The position numbers and the translations under genes were made by a program. Shown in pieces: positions 50,790 to 59,969 of a stretch of DNA of 64,000 nt (the stretch's first letter is position 1; each line of letters opens with the position of its first letter). The stretch comes from Microcoleus sp036705565. GTDB lineage: Bacteria > Cyanobacteriota > Cyanobacteriia > Cyanobacteriales > Microcoleaceae. The DNA lies in the NCBI GenBank assembly GCA_036705565.1, contig JAUBUY010000022.1. One strand, written 5' to 3'. The notes beneath the pieces are model-generated. The model ran no database searches and was not told where the DNA came from. It saw nothing but the letters and a program-made list of their open reading frames with translations.

Positions 50790-52175
50790 CTATTTGCCAA
50801 TGCAAAACCTGCTAAATATTCTGTCGAGCACTGATTCTGTCACTTCTTCGCCCGTAACTTCTCCCAATGCTTGAATTGCACCGCGCAAATCTATTGTCCA
50901 GAAATCTAAAGGCAATTTATTGCTCATAGTCTCTGTGCATTGTTCCAGAGAAATTTTAGCTTTAGTTAAGGCCGCTGCTTGTCGCTGGTTGATTGCTAAG
51001 TCGGAGTTGGCTGCTTGCAAATTTCCCCCGCTGACAGCATCTAAAATTGCTGTTTCTAAGTCTTCTATGCCTCGGTCGATGGCGGCGGCTGTGGTAACTA
51101 TTGGGTGAATTTCTGAGGAAAAAGGTAGTTCGGGGAGGGTTTTTACTAAGTCGATTTTGTTGATAATTATAATTAGCTGGCGGTGCTTTACTTGTTCGTA
51201 AATTTCCGAATCGCCCTCTGTCCAACCAGATGTCGCGTCAATTGTCAACAACACTAAATCGGCTTGTTTTGCTGCTGCGCGCGATCGCTCAACGCCAATT
51301 TTTTCTACCTTGTCTTCGGTTTCTCGAATGCCCGCAGTATCGAGCACCTGCACCGGAATGCCGCCCACAACTAGCTGCGATTCTACCACATCCCGCGTCG
51401 TACCGGGCAAATCCGTGACGATCGCCCGATCGCTCTTACTCCACGCATTCAACAAACTCGATTTTCCCACATTCGGCCGCCCAACAATCGCTACTTTCAA
51501 ACCGGTTCTCAACAATTCTCCGCGATCTGCCGTCGCCAAAATTGTTGACAATTCCTCCAAAACATGATTTATTTCCAAAGATGTTTTAGCTTCATCTAAA
51601 GGCGGCAAATCTTCCTCAAAATCAATTCTCGCCTCAATTTCTGCCAACACGTCCAAACAAGTTGTTCTCAATTTGCGAATGGGCTGCGCTAATTTTCCCT
51701 GCAAACTGGCCAAAGCACTTTGTGCAGCAGCGGGCGATTTTGCTCCCACCAAATCTGAGATACTTTCAGCTTGAGTTAAATCCAGCCTCCCGTTCAAAAA
51801 AGCCCGCAGCGAAAACTCTCCTGGCGCGGCTAATCTCGCCCCATGTTCCAAACACAACTGCAAGACTTGCTGCACGGCCATAATGCCACCGTGACAGTGA
51901 AATTCCACCACATCTTCGCGAGTAAAAGAACGCGGCGCTTTCATGATTAGCAGCAAAGCTTCATCGACTAATTCTTGAGTTTTGGGGCGGCGGATGTGAC
52001 CGTAAAGAATGCGGTGAGACTCCCAAATTTGCCGTCCTGGGGCGCGAAACAGAGTTTCGGCAATTTTTAAGGCTGCGGAACCGGAAACTCGCACAATGCC
52101 GACGCTGCCTTGTTGGGGAACTATGGCGGTGGCGATCGCTGCGATCGTTCCTCCTTTTGTTAGTGATTCAGACAT
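50790..52175 (-). CDS. mnmE: tRNA uridine-5-carboxymethylaminomethyl GTPase MnmE
   Basis: 461 residues, normal length. N-terminal tetrahydrofolate-binding part (TIAAIATAIVPQQGSVGIVR), then a GTPase inserted in the helical domain: GRPNVGKSSLLNAWSKSDRA, DTAGIRETEDKVE, NKIDLV. The C-terminal Cys motif FCIGK is present. With MnmG it modifies U34 of several tRNAs in the cytosol. It stands alone. Confidence 0.97.
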   Translation of the reverse strand: MSESLTKGGTIAAIATAIVPQQGSVGIVRVSGSAALKIAETLFRAPGRQIWESHRILYGHIRRPKTQELVDEALLLIMKAPRSFTREDVVEFHCHGGIMAVQQVLQLCLEHGARLAAPGEFSLRAFLNGRLDLTQAESISDLVGAKSPAAAQSALASLQGKLAQPIRKLRTTCLDVLAEIEARIDFEEDLPPLDEAKTSLEINHVLEELSTILATADRGELLRTGLKVAIVGRPNVGKSSLLNAWSKSDRAIVTDLPGTTRDVVESQLVVGGIPVQVLDTAGIRETEDKVEKIGVERSRAAAKQADLVLLTIDATSGWTEGDSEIYEQVKHRQLIIIINKIDLVKTLPELPFSSEIHPIVTTAAAIDRGIEDLETAILDAVSGGNLQAANSDLAINQRQAAALTKAKISLEQCTETMSNKLPLDFWTIDLRGAIQALGEVTGEEVTESVLDRIFSRFCIGK

Positions 52176-52225
52176 TTTTATTGTTCACACATTTAAAAGT
52201 TCTCTCAATCTCCTGTTTTTGAGTA

Positions 52226-52435
52226 TCAGGCAATTGCTTCTCGGTATTTGAGAGTATAAATCTCTAGTTCGTCATTCAAAAAATTAAAATAGTCGCCCTT
52301 TAGGGCAAAATGCACCAGTTTCCGGGTCGAAGCGTAGGAGATATTTGGTAATCTTTTCCCTAGAATCGCTAATTGCTCGTCGGCTGCGAGAGACCAGATA
52401 ACTTGAATTAGGGATTCAACCACTTGTACGTTCAT
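52226..52435 (-). CDS. Small hypothetical protein (69 aa)
   Basis: Start ATG at 52435 with GGAGG 8 nt upstream; the frame open to 52471 lacks such a site. A helical soluble protein (VQVVESLIQVIWSLAADEQL; GKRLPNISYASTRKLVHFAL). No family recognised. It follows mnmE on the minus strand at its 5' side, 51 bp from the mnmE start. Confidence 0.55.
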   Translation of the reverse strand: MNVQVVESLIQVIWSLAADEQLAILGKRLPNISYASTRKLVHFALKGDYFNFLNDELEIYTLKYREAIA

Positions 52436-52782
52436 TTGACTGACCTCCGGCTTGGTTGTTAAATTATACATATCTCATTGACAGGATAAACAATTTCAGC
52501 ATTTTTTTTCTAAAATATTAGAAGAGCGTGGCAACAGCGATGGACTTGGCTAGCCAATCCGATCGCCCGTTTGTCCAGTCAGTCGATTTTAGATTTTAGA
52601 TTGACTCCACAAATGAATCGGGTAGCTTGAACAGGGGTCTAAAATTTTGGGAGGCTAACGACTCCTGTCGGAAAGCAACTATCGGTTTTTGGGTAGGAGT
52701 CACGGATCGATCGAACTTAAATTACTCAGCCAAATATTTTGGCTATTCTGATTTCATGCGATAATGGAAAATTGACAATCAA
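52436..52782. other. Intergenic region, no gene found
   Basis: About 350 bp without a gene between the small minus-strand gene and the repeat before the kinases. It has a GATTTTA-type run at 52585-52604, and otherwise nothing I can name. Confidence 0.5.
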
Positions 52783-52920
52783 GCATCCAGGATACAAGCC
52801 CCCGGATTCATCCGTGGAGAAAGAAAAAACCTGTATCCGATGAAACTTGCCCCCCGAATTTATCTGTGGGGTCAATGCTTCAATCTAAAATCTAAAATCT
52901 AAAATCTAAAATCGATTGAC
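52783..52920 (+). repeat. 138-bp dispersed repeat (GCATCCAGGATAC type), left flank of kinase pair
   Basis: Runs from GCATCCAGGATACAAG to heptamer-rich TCTAAAATC and CGATTGAC, ending 17 bp before the pseudokinase start. It is inverted relative to 57479-57813 and parallel to 32420-32566. Confidence 0.8.
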
Positions 52921-52937
52921 AGGGTAGAGGGCAAAGT

Positions 52938-55136
52938 ATGATTGGTCAACTTCTAGACAGACGTTACCGCATCATTAAAGTCACAGACTCAAGTGAGGTG
53001 GGAAAAACTTATCTAGCAGCAGATACTCACCGTCCCGGGTATCCGCAATGCACGGTTAGAGAAATGCGGCTACCCGGCACAAGTTCGCAAACTCCAGAAT
53101 TAGTCAAAGTTTTATTTCAAAGAAACGCCGAAATAATTGAAAAATTGGGAAAACACGACAAAATCCCGGAATTATTGGCGTATTTTGAGGAAAATCAAAG
53201 TTTATACTTAATTGAAGAATTTATTGCCGGATTACCTTTAAGTCAAGAACTAATACCCGGTCAACCTTGGGATGAAGACCAAGTAATTAATCTGCTATCA
53301 GAAATATTAGAAATTTTGGTGTTCATCCACGAGAAGGGTTTTATTCACCGCAGAATTCAACCAGACAGAGCGATCCGGCGCGAGTCTGACGGCAAATTTG
53401 TATTGGTAGACTTTAGCTTAGACAAAGAAATTAACCCGGAACTTGCTAACTGTCATTTGTTGTCGCAAACTTCCCCGAACTCTGTTAAACGGCCTGTGGC
53501 AAAAAAACAGGATTTGGCGGCTCAGGAATTATACGTGCCGATCGAGCAATTGAGCGGCAACCCCCGTTACAATAGCGACATCTACGCTCTAGGTACGATC
53601 GCCCAGATTGCCGTCACGGGACTCTCACCCAACGAACTGAGTGCCTTAAAAAACAACAAAAACGAAATTCCCTGGCGAAACCGGGCAACTTGTTCGGTCG
53701 CCCTAGCAGATATTATCGATCGAATGGTGCGCCCCGACTGCGAGGAACGTTATCAGGAGGCCGCCGAAGTTTTAGCAGACCTCAAACAAATCGCCGTAAA
53801 ATTGGAGGTTGAGCCGCCGCCAGCCACAATCATCACGGACGCTATGAGTCAACCGCGAAGACAAAGCCAAACCAAACTGCTGCTGTTGGCTGCAACAGGG
53901 GCAGCTTTAATCTTGACTGCACTGATGATTTACTTTTGGCAGAGTCAAAGTCCGGCGAGGTCAAAAGAATTGTTGGCCCGCGGCGTTACCAAGGCGCAGC
54001 AAGGGGACACAACAGGCGCGATCGCCGATTATACTCAAGCGATCGCCCTGAATGCCAGCGATGCGGAAACTTACTACAAGCGGGCAAACGCTCGCTACGA
54101 CACGGGCGCCACCGAGGAAGCAATACAGGATTACACGCAAGCAATTAAAGTCAATCCCAGCCACACCAAAGCTCTCTACAATCGAGGTATGGCCCGCCTC
54201 GACATCGGGGACAAGCGGGGGGCCGTGGAAGATTTCACCCAAGTAGTGCGACTCAATCCCAGCGACGGTGAGGCCTACTCTCAGCGGGGTTTGGCCTACT
54301 ACGATTTGGGCGACTACCGCACAGCAATTGAAGACTACACTCAGGCAATTCGGCTCAGTCCCAACGATGCTACAGCTTACAGCAATCGGGGTTTAGCTCG
54401 ATCGGCAGCAGGCGACAAAACAGGAGCAATGGCAGATTTTACTCAAGCCCTTCAAATTAGCCCCAAACAAGCTGGCGTATACTACAGTCGTGGTCGAGCG
54501 AGATTTAATCTGGCAGATTATCAAGGAGCGATGGAAGATTATACTAAGGCGATCGAATTACAACCCGATCTCGCTGATGCTTATACCAATCGGTGCAGCG
54601 CTTACTTGAATTTGGCCACCTACGACAAAGCGATTGCAGATTGCACCGAAGGAATTCGCCTCGATCCAAAAGATGAAGCAGCTTACAACAACCGCTGCAT
54701 TGCTTATCTGAATTTAAAGCAATTTCAAAAGGCTAGCGAAGATTGCAGTTTGACGATCGGACTCAACGGCAACAATCCCAAAGCATACAGCAATCGAGGA
54801 TTAGCTCGATCGGCTTCGGGAGACAAGCAGGGAGCTGTGGAAGATTTTACTCAAGCAATTCGACTCAATCCCAGCGATGCCGTAGCTTACAGCAATCGCG
54901 GTACTATTTACTCAGAACTAAAAAATTACCCTTTAGCAGTTGAGGATTTCGCTCACTCGCTGCGGCTCAACCCCAACAATGCTAGCGCTTTTTATAGCCG
55001 GGGCCTCGTCCGCCGCCAACTCAAAGACCGTGCTGGGGCGATCGAGGATTTTCAGAAAGCTGCAACCCTCTTTCTAGAACAAGGAAGAGCCGATGGTTTC
55101 CAAAACGCACAATCACAAATCAACGACCCTAAATAA
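52938..55136 (+). CDS. Pseudokinase with TPR domain (membrane-anchored)
   Basis: 732 residues. The N-terminal 270 form a Ser/Thr-kinase-like fold whose catalytic residues are altered: the Gly loop is DSSEVGKTYLA, the VxK Lys is Arg (CTVREMRL), the HRD Asp is Arg (IHRRIQPDRAIRR), and DFG reads DFS. The activation region keeps YVPIEQLSGN. A membrane segment (about 315-335, LLLLAATGAALILTALMIYF) is followed by about eleven TPR units (AIADYTQAIALNASDAETYY and similar). It is the tandem paralogue of the next gene, which has all catalytic residues. The likely role is a regulatory partner or scaffold (inference). Confidence 0.88.
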   Translation: MIGQLLDRRYRIIKVTDSSEVGKTYLAADTHRPGYPQCTVREMRLPGTSSQTPELVKVLFQRNAEIIEKLGKHDKIPELLAYFEENQSLYLIEEFIAGLPLSQELIPGQPWDEDQVINLLSEILEILVFIHEKGFIHRRIQPDRAIRRESDGKFVLVDFSLDKEINPELANCHLLSQTSPNSVKRPVAKKQDLAAQELYVPIEQLSGNPRYNSDIYALGTIAQIAVTGLSPNELSALKNNKNEIPWRNRATCSVALADIIDRMVRPDCEERYQEAAEVLADLKQIAVKLEVEPPPATIITDAMSQPRRQSQTKLLLLAATGAALILTALMIYFWQSQSPARSKELLARGVTKAQQGDTTGAIADYTQAIALNASDAETYYKRANARYDTGATEEAIQDYTQAIKVNPSHTKALYNRGMARLDIGDKRGAVEDFTQVVRLNPSDGEAYSQRGLAYYDLGDYRTAIEDYTQAIRLSPNDATAYSNRGLARSAAGDKTGAMADFTQALQISPKQAGVYYSRGRARFNLADYQGAMEDYTKAIELQPDLADAYTNRCSAYLNLATYDKAIADCTEGIRLDPKDEAAYNNRCIAYLNLKQFQKASEDCSLTIGLNGNNPKAYSNRGLARSASGDKQGAVEDFTQAIRLNPSDAVAYSNRGTIYSELKNYPLAVEDFAHSLRLNPNNASAFYSRGLVRRQLKDRAGAIEDFQKAATLFLEQGRADGFQNAQSQINDPK

Positions 55137-55199
55137 ACTATTAGTCACCATTCAGATGTTAAAAAAAGCAGAAAAAAGTCAGAAGGGAGAAGAAAAAAG

Positions 55200-55279
55200 G
55201 AAGAAACAAGAAAGCAAAATTACCAATTACAAATTACCAATTACAAATTACCAATTCCCCGTTACCAATTCTAAATTAT
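55200..55279 (+). repeat. TTACAAATTACCAA-type tandem repeat between the two kinase genes
   Basis: Several ATTACCAATTACAA units in the 153-bp gap. They leave little room for a promoter, so read-through from the pseudokinase gene to the kinase gene is possible. Confidence 0.6.
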
Positions 55280-55289
55280 AGATATGAAC

Positions 55290-57479
55290 ATGGTTGGTCA
55301 ACTTTTAGACAGGCGTTATCGCGTAGTGCAAATTCTCAGTTCAGGAGCTTTTGGACAGACTTATTTAGCTGTCGATACTCGCCGACCGGGCCATCCTCAA
55401 TGTGTAGTCAAACAACTGCGCCCTCCCAGCAACACTTCCACAGTTCTCAAAACAGCTTATCGCTTATTTAAACAAGAAGCAGAAATATTAGAAAAGCTGG
55501 GAAAACACGATCAAATTCCATTTTTACTAGCTTATTTTGAAGAAGCGAATCAATTCTACCTCGTTGAAGAGTTTGTCCCCGGACACGCCCTAAATAGGGA
55601 AATTGTGGCCGGTCAACCTTGGCGAGAAGAACGAGTGCTGGATCTGTTGCAAGAAGTGTTACAAGTTCTCGCCTTCGTACACTCTCAGGGAGTGATTCAC
55701 CGCGATGTTAATCCCTCCAACTTAATCCGCCGCAAACCAGACGGCAAATTAGTTTTAATTGACTTTGGTTCGGTTAAAGAAGTTGCAAGTCACGTCAGTG
55801 ACTACGATACCGAATTTCCGCGCACCATTGCTACTGGTACTCCGGCTTATATGCCGATCGAACAATTTCAAGGCAACCCGCAATTTAGCAGTGACCTCTA
55901 TGCAGTCGGGATGATGGCAGTCCAAGCTATCACTGGTTTACCCGGTACGGATTTGCCAAAATTGCAAGATCCGAGTCCTTCTCATACCGGGGAAATTGTT
56001 TGGCGAAACCGAGCTCAATGTTCTGTGGGATTAGCCAATATAATTGACAAAATGGTCTGTCACCAATTTGCCAAGCGCTATCAATCTGCGGATGAAGTTT
56101 TGCTAGCTCTGAGCAAGTTGAGACACCGCCAAGAACCGATGAATCCGGCTCACAAGAAAAGTATGGCTCCCACCTTAGTTTCTTCTGATAGTTTTTCGTC
56201 ACGTTTGGGAAGTCGATTTTGGTTGCTGATTTTGGCAGGCGTCGGGGCGGCAATAGTTCTGATATTTCTGTTTAGTTACTGGCGCCGCCCGAATCCGATT
56301 AAAGCTCAGGAATATTACGAACAGGGAGTGGAAAAGTCTCGCAATAAAGATGCGGATGCAGCTTTGCAGGCTTTTAATAAGTCAATTCAATTGAATCCTA
56401 AAAATGCTGAGAGTTTTTACCAGCGCGGTAATGCTAATTATGATTTACAAAAATATCAAGAAGCAATTGCAGATTATTCTCAGGCGATCGCTCTCAATCC
56501 TAAATATGTTCAGGCTTATTTTAACCGCGGCCTAGCCCGTCACGATTTTAACGACACGCGCGGGGCGATAGAGGATTACACTCAAGCTCTGAATCTCCAG
56601 CCCAAGGATGCTGATACATATTATGAAAGAGGAGTTGCTTATTTAGAACTGCAAGATTACAAGATGGCTATTCAGGATTTTAATGAAGTAATTCGGTTGC
56701 AGCCGAACCTGGTTAAAGCTTATCATTCGCGGGGGTTGGCTCGTGCTGGGAGTGGCGATTTGCAGGGGGCGATTGGAGATTATACTGAAGCAATTAAACT
56801 TGATGCTAAGAATGTTGATGCTTTCTACAGTCGGGGGAGAGCTCGCTTTCACCTAGGAGATTATCAGGGAGCTTTGGCGGATTATTCTCAGGTAATTGCG
56901 ATCGATCCCAAGAGTGGAGATGCTTACGCTAATCGTTGTAGCACCCAGTTGAATTTAGGAGCGCATCAAGCGGCAATTGACGATTGTACTCAGGCAATTT
57001 CGCTGAGCGAGGAGGATGGGGTTCCTTACAACAATCGCTGCATTGCTTATTTAAATTTGAAGGATTATCCCAAAGCAATTGCCGATTGCACTCAAGCGCT
57101 GACAGTGAATCCGAATGATTTTAATGCTTTTAACAATCGCGGTTTAGCTCGCAGCGCCGGGGGTGACGCCCAGGGGGCGATCGCAGATTTTACAGCAGCA
57201 ATCGGGTTCAATCCCAACAATGCTGAAGCTTACGCCAATCGGGCTAAGATTTATCACGAGTTAAAGAATTACAATAGTGCGATCGCAGATTACGTGCAAG
57301 CTATTCGGATCAGCCCGAATTATGCGGCTGCTTACTACGGTAGAGGCATGGTTCGTAGCTCCTTGGGAGACAAAGCAGGAGCAATTAGCGATTTAGAAAA
57401 AGCTGGCAAAATGTTTCTCGATCAAGGACTTACTGGCGGTTACAAAGATGCACAATTTGAGATTGAAAAACTCAAGTAG
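55290..57479 (+). CDS. Ser/Thr protein kinase with TPR domain (membrane-anchored)
   Basis: About 729 residues. An ATG at 55284 is 2 codons earlier, but the paralogue starts MIGQLL, so MVGQLL at 55290 is chosen. Kinase core: GAFGQTYLAVD, Lys in CVVKQLRPPS, IHRDVNPSNLIRR, LIDFGSVKEV and TGTPAYMPIEQFQGNPQFSS. A membrane helix at about 309-331 is followed by about eleven TPR units (AIADYSQAIALNPKYVQAYF and similar). It phosphorylates Ser/Thr with the kinase domain in the cytoplasm; the TPR side would lie outside. Architecture and length match the pseudokinase gene next to it. Confidence 0.92.
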   Translation: MVGQLLDRRYRVVQILSSGAFGQTYLAVDTRRPGHPQCVVKQLRPPSNTSTVLKTAYRLFKQEAEILEKLGKHDQIPFLLAYFEEANQFYLVEEFVPGHALNREIVAGQPWREERVLDLLQEVLQVLAFVHSQGVIHRDVNPSNLIRRKPDGKLVLIDFGSVKEVASHVSDYDTEFPRTIATGTPAYMPIEQFQGNPQFSSDLYAVGMMAVQAITGLPGTDLPKLQDPSPSHTGEIVWRNRAQCSVGLANIIDKMVCHQFAKRYQSADEVLLALSKLRHRQEPMNPAHKKSMAPTLVSSDSFSSRLGSRFWLLILAGVGAAIVLIFLFSYWRRPNPIKAQEYYEQGVEKSRNKDADAALQAFNKSIQLNPKNAESFYQRGNANYDLQKYQEAIADYSQAIALNPKYVQAYFNRGLARHDFNDTRGAIEDYTQALNLQPKDADTYYERGVAYLELQDYKMAIQDFNEVIRLQPNLVKAYHSRGLARAGSGDLQGAIGDYTEAIKLDAKNVDAFYSRGRARFHLGDYQGALADYSQVIAIDPKSGDAYANRCSTQLNLGAHQAAIDDCTQAISLSEEDGVPYNNRCIAYLNLKDYPKAIADCTQALTVNPNDFNAFNNRGLARSAGGDAQGAIADFTAAIGFNPNNAEAYANRAKIYHELKNYNSAIADYVQAIRISPNYAAAYYGRGMVRSSLGDKAGAISDLEKAGKMFLDQGLTGGYKDAQFEIEKLK

Positions 57480-57813
57480 TCAATCGATTTTAGATTTTAG
57501 ATTTTAGATTTTAGATTAAAGAATTGAAGCATTGACCCCACGGATAAATACGTTCGGCAAGTTTCATCGGATACAGGTTTTTTACAGCATATTCCATGTA
57601 TATTTAGTACACACAATCTTGTAGTAAGTAAGGTGCGTCGCCACCAGTCAATCTGCAAGTTCTATTTAAAAGGTCGCAGATCCGCACCCTACATATTAAA
57701 ATCACACAACATAAATATAGCAGCTACTGTACTTCATCAACCACCGAATATGCTGTATTTCTCCGTCCTGATTCTGCTTTCGGAATGAATCCGGGGGCTT
57801 GTATCCTGGATGC
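57479..57813 (-). repeat. Dispersed repeat (GCATCCAGGATAC type), right flank of kinase pair, interrupted
   Basis: Inverted copy of 52783-52920: GTCAATCGATTTTAGATTT at its start (sharing the G of the kinase stop codon) and GCTTGTATCCTGGATGC at its end. A 175-bp TIR insertion at 57583-57757 splits it. Confidence 0.8.
57583..57757. mobile_element. MITE-like insertion with 12-bp TIRs inside the repeat
   Basis: TACAGCATATTC at 57583-57594 is inverted exactly at 57746-57757 (GAATATGCTGTA). It interrupts the dispersed repeat and has no coding potential. The target appears to be T-rich (TTT at both sides). Confidence 0.72.
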
Positions 57814-57978
57814 TTTCGGTCATTAGTCATTAGTCATTATTTCTCGGTGTTATATTTCTTATGTGGCAGATTTTTATAATCTCAGATTGCTCCGGGGCTG
57901 GTTCACGCTAATCTTTAATACCAACAGAAAATGCAGGTGAACCAGCCATTACGCGCTATTAATTCAAGCTATTATCAA

Positions 57979-59412
57979 TCAATTTTCTGGGTCTTGCAGT
58001 CTCTTCACCAACTCATAAAACGGTTCCCAATTATCATCAATAGCTATCGGTTCCCAAACAGCCTCAATCGTCGGTCTCAACAGCGATTGTTCGGGATTGT
58101 GCCGCAGCAACCTGTCCGCCATTTTGTCCATATCATCCGCCGACAAACTTTGCAAAACGTGATAATAAAACTGTCGCCAAGGTGCTATCAAGTCCGCCGG
58201 TTCCGCCTCAGTAAAAATTAGAGTAGCATCATCTCGCCAAGTGCCAGAAAACTGTCTTCGCAGTTCAAAAAAGAAATCGTGATAGCCTACTTGAGACTCC
58301 GCCAGCATTTTAATTGTCACCTTCAACAACTCATCTCCATCAGCTTCTGGCAAATCCTCAAATCCCAATCTATTTAGCATCAACCGCCGATAAGCTGCAT
58401 TATAATAATCGCCAAACTTTGCCAAACCCGCATCCATATCAGCTTGAGGAATCGCCGCTGCTAGCGGTTCCTGAAGCTTCTCTAAATTGTCCCTACAAAT
58501 CAACGGTTGATTGCCGTAACAATAAAGACCCGAATAGTCAAAATAAGCTGCTGTAAATTGCGGCTTGTAAGTTGGGATAAAAGCGAAAGGCCCGTAATCG
58601 AAACTTTCTCCTGTAATTGACATATTATCAGTATTCAGCACGGCGTGGCAAAATCCTGCCGCCATCCACTGAGCGACTAATTCAGCTACTCGCTTGACTA
58701 AATCTGCATAAAATAGGGCATATTTTTCGGCAGGCGAAACCCCGGCATTACTTGCTTCTAAATGCAGTTGTGGATAGTAATATTCAATAACAAAATCTAA
58801 AAGTTTTTTAGTTAAATCCGGGCGGCGGATATAGTGCAATCTTTCAAAAGTTCCAAACCGGATGTGAGAATGACTGAAACGCACCATTACGGACGATCGC
58901 GTCGGAGATGGTTCGTCCCCCCGCCACAAAGCATCTCCAGTTTCAACTAAACTAAAACAGCGAGATGTTCTAACTCCCAACCGGTGCAAAGCTTCGGCGG
59001 CTAAAACTTCGCGAATTCCCCCTTTGAGAGTGAGTCTACCATCACCGCCCCGCGAGTAGGGAGTGCGGCCGGAACCTTTAGTGCCGAAGTCGTAAAGTCT
59101 GCCGTCAGTGCCGCGAACTTGGCCGTACAAAAAGCCTCTACCATCACCTAAATTGGGGTTATATTGGTTGAATTGATAGCCGTGGTAACGGAGTGCGAGA
59201 AAGGGGCGGACGCAGTGAAATTCGCCGAACGCTTCGATAAAATGTTGGTCGGTTACTTGTGCTGGGTCTAAACCCAATATCGGCAATAATTTGTCGTTGC
59301 GGAAGCGGAGAATATGCTGCGGAAAATCGGCCGCAGGGACTTCATCAAAATAGTCGCCACCGAGGGATTCGAGGGCGGGTTCGTAGTTGAGGGAAAGCAA
59401 AGGATTTGACAT
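57979..59412 (-). CDS. selO: SelO-family protein adenylyltransferase
   Basis: 477 residues. SelO/YdiU family with its front part FDEVPAADFPQHILRFRNDK, the GQVRGTDGRLYDFGTKGSGR segment, the GDGRLTLKGGIREVLAAEAL helix and NTDNMSITGESFDYGPFAF with the metal-binding Asn and Asp. SelO uses an inverted kinase fold to transfer AMP to Ser, Thr or Tyr of proteins. The 477-residue form lacks a C-terminal selenocysteine or Cys tail I can see. It stands alone; the preceding 165 bp has only repeats. Confidence 0.93.
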   Translation of the reverse strand: MSNPLLSLNYEPALESLGGDYFDEVPAADFPQHILRFRNDKLLPILGLDPAQVTDQHFIEAFGEFHCVRPFLALRYHGYQFNQYNPNLGDGRGFLYGQVRGTDGRLYDFGTKGSGRTPYSRGGDGRLTLKGGIREVLAAEALHRLGVRTSRCFSLVETGDALWRGDEPSPTRSSVMVRFSHSHIRFGTFERLHYIRRPDLTKKLLDFVIEYYYPQLHLEASNAGVSPAEKYALFYADLVKRVAELVAQWMAAGFCHAVLNTDNMSITGESFDYGPFAFIPTYKPQFTAAYFDYSGLYCYGNQPLICRDNLEKLQEPLAAAIPQADMDAGLAKFGDYYNAAYRRLMLNRLGFEDLPEADGDELLKVTIKMLAESQVGYHDFFFELRRQFSGTWRDDATLIFTEAEPADLIAPWRQFYYHVLQSLSADDMDKMADRLLRHNPEQSLLRPTIEAVWEPIAIDDNWEPFYELVKRLQDPEN

Positions 59413-59969
59413 TTTTCTATTTTATCTTGAAATTGGCGATCGCTCCAAATTATATACGGGTAAGGTGCGGACTGCATTGGTGTCAACAATCGCCTCAAAC
59501 CCTTTTTCTCTCTAGTTTATAGCCGAGTTCGATCTCCCTCGCATCCCAGCAGGGCTGTTTCATTTTAAAATTTTAGCATAGCTAAAGTTTGAGCAGGAAA
59601 CATTAGCGTCTCCCTGGAAGGCTAAAAATTTTAACGGTCAATTTTAGCGATAGTTAAATTAACCGTTTTTCTTGCTAAAAATGGAGTTGATCTCATATCG
59701 GATTGACCATAATATCCCGGCCGGGCGGGTTTTTGAGATTGTCAATTATTGGCCGATGTTATTGGTGAACCCGCCCCTACCTGATGAAGGGTAATCGACG
59801 GGACATGATATGAAGTCTTAAATTTTTTAAAGTTAAGTGGGATTCACCACCTAATATAGTAATCTAAATCATTTGTGAATTTCTTACTCCCTCCCCACGG
59901 GTTCGGGGAGGGTTGGGGTGGGGTCAAAAAAATTACAACTCCTACAAGGATTGCTATCTACCTTTTCCC
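59413..59969. other. Intergenic region with TIR-like element
   Basis: 557 bp without a gene. At about 59696-59815 an element with ATATC..GGATTG and GGGACATGATATGA ends resembles that at 40272-40396. A CCCTCCCCACGGGTTCGGGGAGGG palindrome lies at about 59891. Confidence 0.5.
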
